Shown here one piece after another: positions 23,091 to 36,000 of a DNA stretch of 64,000 nucleotides; position 1 is the first letter of the stretch, and every line of letters begins with the position of its first letter. Origin of the DNA: Takakia lepidozioides (lineage: Eukaryota > Streptophyta > Takakiopsida > Takakiales > Takakiaceae). A model generated the notes under the pieces. The model had not been told where the DNA came from. It worked only from the letters and a program-made list of their open reading frames with translations, and did not search any database. A program made the translations under genes and the position numbers. The stretch spans positions 44,621,053-44,685,052 of the forward strand of contig CM060732.1 in the NCBI GenBank assembly GCA_030704615.1, read 5' to 3'.

Positions 23091-24375
23091 TTAAAGGAGG
23101 TTGGGTAGTGTGTGAACAGGCTCACGCGAGCACAGAGGCATATTCTGCATGTTCCAGAGAATATGCGTTAGCGAAACCAAAATGTGCTCACGCGAAAAAA
23201 AAATACAGAACTATCTGAAAACTGTGCTCACGCGACAAAACTTATGAAATTAATCGTCCAAAGCTTAACTCACGTGAGCACAAAGACCCACAAATATATC
23301 CGCCAAAACTCCAAGGTCAGCGAACGTAAACAATGTGGCATTTGGTGAAACACTCTCTGTAGAACATCCCTAGGAACCACCCAACAAATGGGTTTCGCTA
23401 GCAAAACACAAACACATCTTGGGGTTTTTGACAGCAAAACTTGGGTTTCATCGGCGAAGTTGGGGTCTTTTTTCTTTTCTTTTAAAAAAATATATATATG
23501 TTTCTCCCTTTCAAGCTCCTTCTGTATGTTTAAAATTATATTTAGACACCATGTAGATCCTATTAAGGCAGAAAGACCCTATGTCTATTTATTATATATA
23601 TTTCCGTTGGCATACATATCACCCCCATAACCATGGATCCTGCTCACGCGGCGTCTTTTTTGTGCTCATGCATACCAATCCCCGTTTAAAGGAAGGGCAT
23701 AAAGGCCATTTTACTCAAATTAAAGATGTAAATATGAACCCACACTATTTAATCGGGTTGCGTTGTTTAGATGAACCATTGTAATTTTTGTACATAATTG
23801 AACAATGAGAGGACATAGTTTTAGGGTATTGGTATGGCGTGAGCACAAAAAATCGCCGTGTGAGCAGGGTCCACGGGTATAGGGATGATATGTATGTCAA
23901 CGGAAATACATATAATAGACGGATATAGGTCTTTCTCCGTTAATAGGGTCTTCATGGTGTCTAAATATAATGTTGAACATATAGAAGGAGCTTGAAATGG
24001 AGAAACCCTTTAAAAAAAACCAAAACCAAAACCAAACCCCAATTTCGCTGACGAAACCAAGTTTCGCTGGCAAAAATCCAAGAATCTCTAGAGAAAATCC
24101 AAGTTTGCGGTTCGCTTGCGAAACCCATTTTTTGGGTGGTTCTTGCCACATTGTTTACTTGCACTGATCTTTGAGTTCTTGCAGATATATTTGTGGATCT
24201 TTGTGCTCCCGCGAGTTAAGCTTTGGACGATTAATTTCATGACTTTTTTTTTTGCGTGAGCAGGTTTCCAGATAGTTTCGTAATTCTTACCGCGTTAGCA
24301 CATTTTGATTTCGCAAGCGCATATTCTCCAGAATCTTTTAGAATATACCTTTGTGCTCATGCCCAACCTTTAGTT
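23091..24375. mobile_element. 1.28 kb foldback (inverted-repeat) element
   Basis: Left arm 23093-23672 and right arm 23830-24374 are reverse complements along nearly their whole length with scattered mismatches, around a loop of about 157 bp. The outer ends are AAAGGAGGTTGGG and CCCAACCTTT. The arms hold repeated GTGCTCACGCG-type and GGTTTCGC-type motifs. There is no coding capacity. A transcript through it would fold into a hairpin of more than 500 bp. It is probably a non-autonomous DNA transposon; the superfamily is unknown. Confidence 0.8.
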
Positions 24376-25401
24376 CTAGAACATCCAAGTAGTTAGTTCA
24401 GTCATCTCCGAGTACAAACTTGGTAGCAAAACAAAATGTGTAGTGCTTCGGTCTTAGTATGACCAAGTAACTAGTACTCAGTGAGTGATTTGAGCTATAA
24501 ACTTAAGAAAAACCAATTTGCAAATGGGTCTTTCACTTCGTTATCTATCACAACATAGAAGCATGAAACCTCCTCAAGTTCTGAGGGCTGCAGCGAAAGT
24601 GTGATGTCTTTAAATCCATTGTCAATTAATGGACCATACATACCATCGACTCTAACTTCACTGCACCATTCATGAGTGCAACAAACTCATGCCTTCTCAT
24701 CCAAAACTATGCACTCCAGGGAAACCAACACTTCCAGTGCTTTAGACCTGAGAACCTCAGTTTATTCAACCCACTTGGCTCCCGCAATAACCATGATGAA
24801 CCAACTTTTTAGTAAACTGGTCCCTCACCTACCCAAGAGGATGTTACTGGAAGAGTCAGTAGAAATAAGCTGGAGTGTCCTGCTAGGCGCAAATGCGGTT
24901 TATAATTGCCTGTCTCCCCTTGTACATTCTCTTTGAATGAAAGAGGGGTGAAGATACTCACCTATGCTTTTATGCCAGAGATGAACATGCTCATCACAAA
25001 GTGGCTTTCTACATATTTTCTTGACTGTAGGGGTGACATGGTTGAAGGGCTTGTGGGAAGCCATAGGCACAGTTTTCTTCAATGTGCAAGACCCTTGTCC
25101 CATGGAGAAGAATGTTGCAGATGGATTCATGTGCTAAGAAATATTGCTCCGCTCCACCGAGAACTCTTCCACTTAGGGAGTATCGAACAAGTAGCTATCT
25201 TTGACTCTAAAATAGACCAGAAAGATGTAGCTCATGAGGCTAAATTGCCCCAAAGGCTGGAATTGTTCCATAAACTGTCTATCACATACAAGTAAAGTCA
25301 ACTTTCGATATCAGGGACTATTGCCATTATTGACCTAACAAGTAGGCTTCATCTGCAAAGAGAAAAACAATGGTATATGTTACAAATAGCGGTTTGAGAT
25401 G
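24376..25401. other. intergenic, 3' flank of G6PDH
   Basis: No recognisable gene on either strand. The right end is expected to hold the 3' UTR of the G6PDH gene. Confidence 0.4.
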
Positions 25402-28400
25402 TCAAGACTGTGACAGCTCTGCGTTGACATCGCCCCACCTGACATGATATTTGGCTGCCAAATAATGGGCTCCAATTGGACCCCTGCTACCATATGGATA
25501 CCGCTCAGGGGCCACCTTCCGCAACTCCAATTCTTTCAGCAAAGGTGTGAAGAGTGCCCATGCAGCATCCAGTTCATCACTCCGAATGAAAAGCCGGCGC
25601 TCACCCTCAATGGCATCCAGTAACAACCGCTCGTATGCATCTGGGATCTCCCGAGAATATCTGGAAAAAACCACTCTCTTACTATGTCAGCATGAATAGT
25701 CCAAAGCAACCAACTACTTTCAGAAGTCACTTCAACAAGTTGGCACCACTACACCAGCCTGACAGTACATGCCTCAGCAGATAAAAGGGCATCCTTGACC
25801 CTAGCAGCCCGCATAATCGAGTATCACACAAGACAGCACGAGGTAATCATCAACCCTGAAGAGTCTGCCTTCCACCTGAACCTACAGGACAAGCAGTCCG
25901 CAATGCTTCTCAGGTAGTCTTCATAACCAAAATCTGCTCCACAACTATCTAGGTGCTATGTTGTGGATATGAGGAATGAGTCCAAAGAAATCCACAATTT
26001 CATACCGATCAGCGTAGTGAAGGTTGAGGTTTGAACGGTCCAAGCGCATGCCCAGGCCAGGCACCTTGTTGTTGATTTTGAGGTAGATGGCTTCATCAGG
26101 CTGCACACGGATCACCAGCTCATTGGTTGCCTGGTCAAGGTCAGTGCCAAAGCTGCGCTTGTACAGATTGCCTGGCACATGCCTGAACTGCACACGTATC
26201 TCCGCTCTGCCATCCCCCAACCCAATCAGCTTTCATGGAATTTCAAGAATGCATGGAAGCTCTTGAAAGTTGGCAGACCTCCATACCAGTCAGCAGATTA
26301 ACAGGTGCCAAAGGAAAGAGGTAACGAGCAAAATTACCGTTTGCTATGCAGGGCCTTGCCAGCCTTCATGAGGAAAGGAACCCCATCCCAGCGCGCATTG
26401 TCAATGAAGAGAGCAGCTGCGGCAAAGGTGGGAGTAATGCTGTTACTTGGCACTGTCTTGTCTTCGGTGTACCCTGGGTATGTGACACCACCACGAGTGT
26501 GGCTCTTGTACTGTCCCACCACCACATTTTCTGGCTCAATCACCCTCATGGATCGCAGCACCTTCACCTGCACGAAGGGACACACCAACACCTGAGCCAA
26601 CCTGGGAGCACAATGCCTCCTACTTAAATTCCTGCATGGGAGTCAGGAAATATCTGGAACCCTGTCTTTGTGCAGTCAATTACTGTATCTTTTTGAAGGA
26701 CCCCGCTTTGTTGGGAATCAAGCCTGTTCTTTTACTAATTTGTTGCTTTTGCTAAGACTGTATGGTGAAACTTCAAGGGAGACAAAGCTTGCAAACAGTA
26801 ATTGACCTCATGGCAAACCCTAGTTGATTGCCAAAGTAGCTACACACCACACCTTCTCATTTCGAATGTCTTCAGCATCCAAGCTGACAGGTGGCTCCAT
26901 TGCAAACAGGGCCAAGATTTGAAGCAGATGGTTCTGCATTATGTCCCGAATAATGCCATAGTTGTCAAAGTACCTGCATACCATTCCTCAAAATGGGACA
27001 TTACATGACTGGTGATGAGTTAGTTCTAATAGCTGGACCCCTCATTTCTGAGGAAGTAGTCCACAGAAGAGCAAACCTCCACAATTTGAGTAATCTCCAG
27101 CTATGGCCAGTCATAATACTTTGCTTGCAGTTATGGGTAGAACTTAAGCTTAGTCTCTCACCTATCGTGAAAGCGAGTAGCATCCTGCACACACGCCACA
27201 AAAACAAAAAGCAAGAGCAAAAAGAGCAAGCCAAACCCTCACCCGCCTCGGCCCTCAGTCCCAAAGTCTTCAGAAAAGATGAGCTGCACATTGCGAATGT
27301 ACTGGCGTGTCCACAATGGTTCAAACACCAGGTTGGAGAACCGCAAAACTGACAAGTTCTCTACGAGCTCCTTTCCCAGGTAATGGTCAATTCTGCATGC
27401 AAACCAAGGGCACTCTCTTAAACCTCTGATTTTCTTTATCTGAGTTGAAAAAAAAACCGCCAGAGCACACTGACAAAATTTTAAGTGCACGATTTAAACA
27501 TGTCACACAAACAGTGTAAAGGACCTGTTGATGGATGGTACAAGACAAAAAGCAGCCAGAAATACTGGGCCTGACAGGAAAAAGAGAAGTATTGCGCATC
27601 TAAGCAAAACCAGCCGCAAACTGGCAGCCTAATTTCCCCCTGCAGATTCCACACAGTTTGGCCAAGTTTAGTCTACATCTTAACCATCCAAAGATACTGC
27701 AATATCACACACTGGCACTGACTATACTCCACAACCAACTCAGGATCCGCACATATGCCTGGCCCCACCTGTAAATCTGGTCTTCCGTTAGATATTGCTT
27801 CAGACCCCTGGTGAGCTCTGCTGAAGAGTCAGAATCACGACCGAAAGGCTTCTCCACAATCACACGTGTCCAGCCTTTTGTTGAAGAGGCAGACCGGCTT
27901 GCACAGCGGGCAACATCGATAAACACATTCGGGGGGATGGAAAGATAGAACAGCCTGTTTGCCACCCTGCCCCCCTGCCATGCACGTGTATCTCACATCA
28001 ACTGGCATGCACACTGACAAACTATCACATTGCACAGACTAGGAAACATGCACAACTGACCTCGTGATCATGCAGTTTGGAGTCAAGCTGCTTGAAACTC
28101 TCCTCTGAATTATACTGGCCGGCATAATAAAAGCAGCGCTGTAGAAACTTCTCCATCTTGTCCCCGCAATTTTCTCTGCATTCAGGCACACATATACAAC
28201 CTTGTATAGACACCCCTTATGCACGTCTTCCCTCTTCTCCAATCCAGGATGAAAGAGATGGTCCATGGAAGATGTCAATGCCCAATGACGTCCCATGAGG
28301 TAGCTCACCAATGCAAAGATGGAAGCAACAAACCCACAGAGTCCAACCACAGCACATCCCAAAAAATGAGGTCATTCTCAGAGTGTACTAGGTCCACTCG

Positions 28401-29992
28401 GAAAACTCTTAAGCTCATCAAAATCCAGAAAAATAAAGTACAAATGCTGGAGAGTCTACCTTTGATCAATGCGGCAGGTGAGTGTTGAACTAATCATGTT
28501 ACGTAACTCCTCATCTGTCATCTTGCTCCGAGCAAAACCAAACACTGTAAAATGCTGCCATTGGAGGACCAAACCCAAGTTAGAACCTGCCAGTGTGAAC
28601 AATAGACTTGGCATTCAGAGAGACTCGCCCCAAATAAAAACTAGGAAAAACGCAATCAAAGTTTATTGAAGAGGAGAGGGAGATGAGAGATGAACCTTTG
28701 GTAAGCAGCCCTCATAGAAAAGAGCAAACAAAGCTGGGAAGATTTTCTTCTTTGCCAAATCTCCAGAAGCCCCAACAACAGTAATTGTGACGGTGGACTC
28801 CGTGGTGGCTGCACTCTCATTGGATGAAACACGACTTTCACCCTCTTCCTTGGGTATCACAGAGGCCTCCTTTGGTGACCTTGTCAATGCTACCCCTGTT
28901 CACACTAAACTCTTTTCAGAACCACAGATGCGTATTCTAGAGTTGAGGGATTATATATGCAAAGTACAGGATAAACAACCCTCTAAGCCACATACAGCTC
29001 CACACAGATGCCTGCGGGGGAGTGAGTAAATGCAGTTGGAGTACCAGAGTGCCTAATTTACACTCCAGAGAAACACGGTGTTGCCCTGAGATTTCACACA
29101 TTAGTAGGTATTGTCCTAGAGAAATCAGTCTGATTAATATATACCAATGTGAGAGCCTAGTAAACTATGAACTCAATTTTGAGAGGTCATCAAGGATAAG
29201 TCTGATTTAATTATGAGACTGATCAATGTACCCAATCTTAGGTATTGGCAAGCCCAACAGCAATGAGGCTTAGCACTGAAGAGGACAGAACAACCAAATA
29301 TCTCCCTCTATGTTACAGATTTTTCTGTTGTTACGAATGGTAAACCATGACTGCCTAATGATGACCAACCCAGAAGGTCTCGTGTATAGACCCACATTCA
29401 AGGACACCTGTACGGAATCCAAAAACCCCAGATTATTGCTAGTGATTGTCTTGGCAACTGTGTGAGTGTCAACAAGATCCACAACTTACAATGTGCCGAA
29501 TGAGTTTGCATCTAGCGCTGCCAGGAAATAGGCACCCCCTAAACATGATTCGGACATTTCACATAAAATTATCTAGCAGCATGGTCAGGGGCGCACAGTA
29601 AAGCGGTATGGGGAAGACAACACGAGCCAATTATCGGCCATAATTCTGGAGGCACCCGAATTTACTGTTCCGATGCGATCGCCTGGCATTGTAGTGATCA
29701 GAACTCTTTCCTTGCAGGCACGGCCTAATCTACAGAGAAACTACGTGACAGGGAGGGCACAAAACTCACCATCCGGAGATACCAGGGCGGCTGCAGTGGC
29801 CATGTCGTGTGCTGCGCGCAGGACCTGGCCATTGAGCTGCTGGGCACGCGGTCGGGCAACACAGCATGCGGATCCGCGTGACATCATCATAATCATCCGC
29901 CCCTGTGGCTGCCCTTGCGCCCACACCACGCTCTGCTGCCCCCACGAAGCAGCCTGCAAGCCACCCAAGGCTCCCGCTGCTGCCATCGCCAT
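25402..29992 (-). CDS. G6PD: plastid glucose-6-phosphate 1-dehydrogenase
   Basis: Ten exons on the minus strand: 29992-29770, 28895-28696, 28554-28460, 28175-28061, 27974-27769, 27392-27243, 26973-26853, 26567-26338, 26206-26006 and 25660-25402. Phases all match, giving 599 residues. The enzyme oxidises glucose-6-phosphate with NADP+ in the first step of the oxidative pentose phosphate pathway. Visible motifs: GASGDLA (116-122, NADP site), RIDHYLGKE (280-288, active site), [39 protein letters not shown], and a C-terminal stretch with [11 protein letters not shown] and HYLAAKYHV. The first 75 residues ([11 protein letters not shown], later Arg/Ser-rich) fit a plastid transit peptide. Cys168 (TCRID) and Cys176 (ENCGD) are eight residues apart, as in the thioredoxin-regulated plastid isoforms, so light/redox inactivation is likely. 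Nothing is broken. Confidence 0.94.
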
Positions 29993-30589
29993 CCCCGATC
30001 CGGAAAAACGGATCCCCTAACACAGGAGAGCCGCTTCTCCACTGCCCCTCCGAAAATTTGATCTCTCCACACAACCCAACGATTCTGCCACCGCAAATGT
30101 GCGAGACACAACAAGATTGCCACAACCCACGCTCCGTTGGAGCATGTACAATGCACTGCAAGCAAGCACGCTACAGTTATGGCTGCCTTTGTCGCCTGCG
30201 AAGAGTCGAGAAGGCAGGGCGTGCGGCGATATGATCAAGCTCGTCTGCTGCCTTCTCCTCCTCGTCTGCGTGGGCGGACCCTGCCAAGTGTTGGGCCTGC
30301 ATTCTGGGGGGAGACCAAGATTCTTCGTCTCTAGGGTTTTATTCTATTCCTTCTCGGACTCTTCTGTTTATCATTATAGCTATGTACCCCAATTCATTTG
30401 GCCAGTTTGGGAAGGTCAGGCAACCCCACACTGTGGGAAGAGCCAATCAGTGGGGCCGCGGGAGGCTTGGAGACTTTGCTTCTTCCCTTTGGGATAGTTT
30501 TACCCATTTTGTACAGTCACCCCACTTGGGTCTTTTTATAAAGCTATACAAGAATTTGGATTGTGTTGTGTTGGTTTTCTTCAGTTGTA
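29993..30589. other. upstream region of G6PDH
   Basis: It should contain the promoter and 5' UTR of the minus-strand G6PDH gene. A stretch at 30230-30600 with a TTTCTT-rich end may be an unrelated repeat. No coding region could be supported. Confidence 0.4.
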
Positions 30590-30840
30590 CTAGGGTAGCC
30601 TGTGCCGTTGGCATCCAATGTCATCTAAGTCCAAGTGCATCAAAAATATGAAGCAAGCCATATCCAATAAAATATTTTCCACAGAGCCGACGACCAAATT
30701 TGAACCAGAGACCTTTGCCTTGATATCTCTCCCTTGAGGCTCCAACCATTGTCCCAAGAATGCCCACTTTGCCAATTTTGCTATTTTTTGTGAATTTCCA
30801 GCGACCAAAAGTACTTGGAATTCGACATCTCCTACACCGC
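30590..30840 (-). repeat. dispersed repeat with tRNA-like B box, copy 1
   Basis: On the minus strand it contains GGTTCAAATTTGG (a B-box-like sequence) downstream of GGTTGGAGCC. It matches 45250-45440 over the segments around ttgctattttttgtgaattt and aagtacttggaatt, and 44985-45245 over tgtcatctaagtccaagtgc. It abuts the integrase remnant that begins at about 30815, so the repeat and the retroelement are joined at this point. Confidence 0.6.
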
Positions 30841-31783
30841 GGGTCCAAAAATCAATATTGTCTCGGACCGCGATCCAAAGTTTACGAGTAAATTCTGGAG
30901 AGCACTTTGGAAGAAGATGGGGACGAGGCTGAAGATGAGCACCGCCTTCCGACCTACGACCGACGGCCAAACAGAAAGGGTGAATTCCGTAGTGAAGCAG
31001 ATCTTGCGGAATTACGTGTCGGCAGACCAAACAGACTGGGTGGAACACTTAGACGCGGCAGAGTTCTGTTATAATAACACAGAACACTCCGCAACGGGAG
31101 TTTCCCCTTTCGTATTGGTCTATGGAAAAGCACCTCTGGTGCCGACAAGTTGGGCCGCCCAGGACGTTGAGGAACCGGCAGTAGCGGCGGTACTGGAAGA
31201 ACGCGAGCGTTTGTTGAAGCTCGCAAAGTACAACATTGCCAAAGCCAGGAAACGGTATAAAAGACAGGCGAATCGGAAGCGGAGGGAAGTGAAGTTTGAG
31301 GCAGGCACAGAGGTCTGGTTGAACATCAAGAATTTCCGACTACCTCCGGAAGTGAGTCCGAAGTTCGTACCTCCGTATGCGGGACCCTTTCGCATTCGGA
31401 AGGTTATGAATGAGGATGTGTATGAATTGGAGCTGCCGGCAAACAGCAAGGTGCACCCAGTATTCCATGTCTCCCTTTTGAAGCCTTACTTCAAAGATGA
31501 AGCGCGTCCGAATCGGCATCAAGTGTTGCGTCCGCCACCTATGCTGTTGGATCATGAAATGAACCTGAGTACGAGGTGGAGGCAATACTTAAGTCGAGGA
31601 GGTTCAGGAACCGAGAAACGGAGTATCTCGTCAAATGGAAGGGCTATCATCATGTGGAGGCATCTTGGGTGCGTGCCTCAGAAATGGGAAACGCATCCGA
31701 GGCGGTTGCAGCTTTCGAAGGGCGACCTCAAAAGCGAAGAAAAGTTGATGGGGACATCAACCTTGGAGCGTGGGGGAGGAAAT
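30815..31783 (+). pseudogene. Ty3/gypsy chromovirus integrase C-terminal half with chromodomain
   Basis: It starts inside the integrase core: IVSDRDPKFTSKFW (second Asp), TAFRPTTDGQTERVN (Glu), FCYNNTEHSATGVSPF, then the GPFRIRKV-type tail and HPVFHVSLLKPYF. Near 31555-31570 a one-base shift moves into another frame, which encodes YEVEAILKSRRF and EYLVKWKGYHHVEASW, a chromodomain that would read methylated histone tails and steer integration. A purine tract (gtgggggaggaaa) at 31771-31783 precedes the probable LTR. The upstream half of pol is missing and replaced by the repeat ending at about 30840. Confidence 0.88.
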
Positions 31784-34007
31784 GCATGCTTAGCCCGGCT
31801 TAGCGAGCTTAGGAATCAGATTACAAAAACTTGTATTGTACAAAAATTTGTTATAAAGGAAATGGGTTCCAAATGTTGTGCGTCCTATTTTGTTTGGAAT
31901 GGTGATGCATGGTACGGTTGGCTAGTGTGTAGAATGCATGCTAGCTTATAAAAGTGGGAGAGGTAAATTGGGTTAATCGTGTGTTTGCGTAGTGCCGAAA
32001 TCGGGTGACCCCCATCCAAGGAGCAAGGAAACTTGCGACTTCTTTGGGAGTTCACGTGCTAGTGCGCACCTGGCGCGTGCGCGTACTATAACTGCGCTAC
32101 CGAGGGGGTTGCCTTGTAGTGCGGGCTAACGCGGAAGCTACGTGCTTCCGTTCACGTACTATAATAGTGTAGCCTCGGGACGAAGTCGTAGTGCGGCTTC
32201 GGCGTGTTCCCGTACCTCAGGCCAGCATTCCAAGGCGAACCCAATTGTAGTGATTGGGGCGCACGGTTGGTTCAAGGTTATCTTCCTAGTCAAAGAGGGT
32301 TCCAGGGAACCCTTGCTCAAGGTGATGCCAAAAGCGGCATCATGAGCGATCGCAAGCAATGTTATTGCAGTAAGGCAATTCGATCCTCGGGGAGGATCGT
32401 TCTTTGGCCTTCAAGTAGGCCAAGAAGAGTGCACTGGGAGGAGCTGGAGAGGCTCCACCCTTGGCCGGGACTTGGAGGAAGTCGGCCGAACTAGCTAGTG
32501 GAGAGTAGAGTCAAGTGTGGGGTTTGGTTCTTTGCCATGGGACGCCATGGTACGGAAACAAACTCCTTGATGTGGGACGCCACAACTTGGATGTTCGTTT
32601 CTACAAAATGGACAAGTCGATGAGGACATCGACTCCCTGTTGGTAGGGGTGTGTGTCGCGGCCCTTTGCCTTGAAGGCAGGGGGTCGGGACACATGAGGG
32701 GCTGCCCCTGTGGTGGGGGCAGCGGCAGCGATAGGTATGGGGGGCTGAAGCACCCTTGAGTGCCCAAGGCACTCAAGGAGGCGGAGGCGCTCACTAGGTG
32801 GAGCCCCGCACACCGGGTTGCGATCTTAGCGGGACTTAGTGGGGGTGGCATAGGACTCACCATGGGGGCGGAGACCTCGTGGTGGGAGTCGTGGGGAGTC
32901 TTGGGACTCATCACGGTCCATAGGGGCCGTGGTGAGTGGGCCAAGACTCACCGCGACTCATCACCGGGAGTCGAGGGTTTTCGTGGTGGTTCGTCATAAA
33001 ATGGCATGGCTGGTTGTGAAACCCCCGCGGACAGCTACAGAAGTATATATAGGGAGTAGTAACCCCGAGAACGGTGCAAGCCCGTTGGTGACCAAAAACT
33101 AGTGAGTAAGCGAGCGAGCCGGAAAGCGACCAAAGAGTGGGGAGCTGTTCCGGATTGCCATCTACCAAAGGGAATTCCACTAGTCCCAAATAGGTGGAGG
33201 GTTTAGTGGGAAGCGAAGGGGGACCGTTATGTCCCAGTGAGCAGCCGAAGCTCCAAGTTGGCCCGGCGGCCAGGTTGGGAGTCAGGCGCGCGCATCAAAG
33301 CGAGTAACTATGACATGAAGGGGAGCTTACCGAAGGGAGGTGCGCGACACTAATTTTCCCTCCCCCACTAGCAAGCCATGGAGGCCTAGGGGAGGGTGTG
33401 GTTTGTATTTTTGTCTTGGGGTTTGGGCGGGGTGATTTCGCTTGACAGCAGCTGCCCCAAAGTCGCAAGCAGCCCGGGAGGAGCCCGGGTGCTGCGCCTA
33501 GAGAATAGGGACTCGATTACCCCAGCGCTGACCTTCAGTCGTACTGAGATCAAGTACATCAGCCGCGTGGCTCAGGCGTGAGGCCCTGAAGCGTGCGAGC
33601 AAGGCGCGGGTCTTTACCCGCTGAATAATCAAAAGTTGAGACGGACCGGCGGACGTTGGCGTTAACCGCAGCGGTCCGCGGTTTGGACCGCTACGCGCGG
33701 ATCTGCGCCCCGCCACATGGCGGGGGCGTTTTACCCAGCGGGCAATGCGTTTGCAAATTCCCTTAAAGGGGGGTATTCTTACCTTTAGCTATTAGATTCA
33801 ATTTATACCCCTCTAAGGGTTATGAGCCATTATCTAAGGCGACAGTGGTAGATAAAATCTAGGATTTTGGGAGGACGTAGCCTTGGAGGGGAGCGTTCTT
33901 AGGACTCCAAGAGGAAGTCAAGCGGGTCTGAGGGCAGTGAGCTAGAGGCGGAGACCTCGAGAGACAAGGGAGGAGAGAAAGTACTATGTCCTAAAAACTC
34001 AGCTACA
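31784..34007 (+). repeat. probable long LTR of the chromodomain element
   Basis: The start (TGCATGCTTAG) lies directly after a polypurine tract, and the end (CAGCTACA) is placed just before a sequence resembling the initiator-Met tRNA primer site (TGTCAGAGCCCAAGG, 34018-34032). The region is GC-rich and noncoding, with repeated gtagtgcgg motifs near 32117-32190. No second LTR copy is present in the window to confirm the borders, so both ends, especially the right one, are provisional. Confidence 0.4.
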
Positions 34008-35261
34008 GTAAGCCTTTGTGTCAGAGCCCAAGGTAGAGGATGACTTTTTCCACAGAGGGAAAGCGCACCAGCGCCTTAAAATAATGTAAGGGGGTGAAAT
34101 CTGGTTTGGACCCACCAATGGTTATTTTATTATTTACGCATGCATGTTTTGGACTAACGAATGTAGTTGCAGGGATGAGCTCTCAGTGAGATTCATTCAT
34201 CCGATAGGGCCGCGGCAGTTCCCCGCGGCAGGGAACGATTCCCGGGTGTTCCCCGAATCTCATTGGGTTCCCAAAGGCATCTTTATGCACCAAGGGTATC
34301 TTTGGATTCCCCACATGATTTCCCATAGGGGAGGTATTTTTCCTGATTTTCTTAATTTCTTTTATTTTCCAGCATTTCTGATTTGCAAAATTGCTTAATT
34401 AGGATATATGAATGTGGTGCTCGTTATAGCCTGCAGGGCATTGATTAAACTGATTGAGTTTGTTGAGTTGAGGGGCTTAGAACCACCTTATTGAATTGAG
34501 TGAACCTATTGGATGATGATAGGCATTTTGGCCACTCCGTTGCTAAAACAAAGTATTTAGGCACCGGGGTAGGAAGCGTTGGCCCTTCCCTTGAGAGGTG
34601 ACTTGAACTCAAGCCCTCGGCAAAGGAGGGGTAGTGGGAGAGGACGGTTTTCCCTCTCCTCCCTAGGTTCGGTAGGTGCCTTGTGAAGGGATTAAAACAT
34701 GTCCCGGCTATAGGCGGCTCGGGGGCCTAGGGGGTAGGAATTAGACAATAAAACACAAAGACTTGGAAGGCAATTACTGAGTAGATTGGCGGATACCGTA
34801 GGACTTAAAAACGCAAACTCGCCCTGTGAAGAGGAGTACGTGATTTCTCTTTGCCGGTAGGACTTCGATAGTGATCATAGCCACCATGTAAGACCATGGA
34901 TCCCCTGTACTAACCGCAGTCGAGTAGGCGGTTCAGTGAGCCCAACCTACACCGCAACTTACCTCGGTCCCCTAGACTACTATGCCGTCACCCTGACCGC
35001 GCGCACTCAGGGCTTGTCATATTAATGGTGCGTCTGCCGGGAGGTAAGTGAATAGTCAGGACTTCTCCAAATTGTTATGGATGGACTAACAATATGTGTT
35101 CTCGTCCTGATTTGTTTTTTATGTAATACTTTATTGTTTATTCATGATCTTACTCCATCAGGTGGAGATTGAGGAACCCCAGATTATAAGCTCTTGCATG
35201 AGGGTGTTTGGAACAGTGTTCATTGAAATTACTAACGCCATGGCAATCATGAAGCTGCAGC
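34008..35261 (+). other. retroelement leader with possible primer binding site
   Basis: A noncoding leader of about 1.2 kb between the probable LTR and the accessory ORFs. The best primer-site candidate is TGTCAGAGCCCAAGGTAG at about 34018. No coding sequence was recognised. Confidence 0.4.
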
Positions 35262-36000
35262 ATGGCCACCGATCATATGGAAGCCCATCGTTTTTACTTG
35301 TCTTTTGAGGCACGCATGGTGGGACTTTTACCGTGTTATTTCCGGCACCCGATCTGGCGAAGTGCGAACCGAAGATGCAATCGTAGTTTGCAGGTTAATG
35401 CGCGGCCGCATACTAGACATCGTCAAAGAGTACCGAGGGTACTGGATTTCGGCCAAAGTAGGGCCATTAGAGGACAAGGCTCTCACTGCCCCCATCTCTT
35501 CATTTTTCAGGTTTAATACACGTTGGCCCGGGTGCTGCCAACCTCCCTTCTTAGGGAATCTCAATGTGCAATCCTCGTTAGAGGCACATCTCGACTGGCA
35601 AGTGGCGTATTTAGGGTGCTGCCCCTTGTGTCGCACCATCGCGGATGAAGGCATCGATTTCCATCGTCCTCTTCCCACTATTCGGAGGTCTGGGGAGGCC
35701 ACCTCATTTTTGAGTAAAAAGAGCTTTATTGATCTTCCATTTGACTGGATGTGTTGGCTGTTTGGGTGTGGGTTAGAAGATTATCTGGAGGTAGAGGAAC
35801 GCCTACCTCACCCGAACACCACTATCACCTACATTTGTCCACCCAGATTTTACAGCAGTCGCAGTGAGAGTGAGGCAGCACTAATCATCGAGTTGATCAC
35901 CAACGGACAGTTGGACGTGGCGCCCACCATACGCGACATCACCTGGATTGAAGGACGTCTTTTAGCGGCTCCCAAAGGAGTCATTGCGGATCCAACATGA
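35262..36000 (+). CDS. accessory ORF A upstream of gag, unknown Cys-containing domain
   Basis: The main frame is open from 35305 to 36000 (the first codon in the open stretch is TTG; the first in-frame ATG is at 35398). An overlapping frame from the ATG at 35262 encodes FYLSFEARMV, similar to the start of ORF B (MIFEARVKK), which suggests a frameshift near 35300. The core reads RWPGCCQPPFLGNL, SSLEAHLDWQV and CCPLCRTIADE, and is related to ORF B. It follows the element's leader and precedes gag, the position of extra ORFs in some plant Ty3 elements. I do not recognise the family and assign no function. Confidence 0.55.

Noticed and set aside
31570-31951. C-terminal extension of the integrase frame past 31570
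   Set aside because: The neighbouring frame encodes a clear chromodomain, so the extension is a frameshift product.
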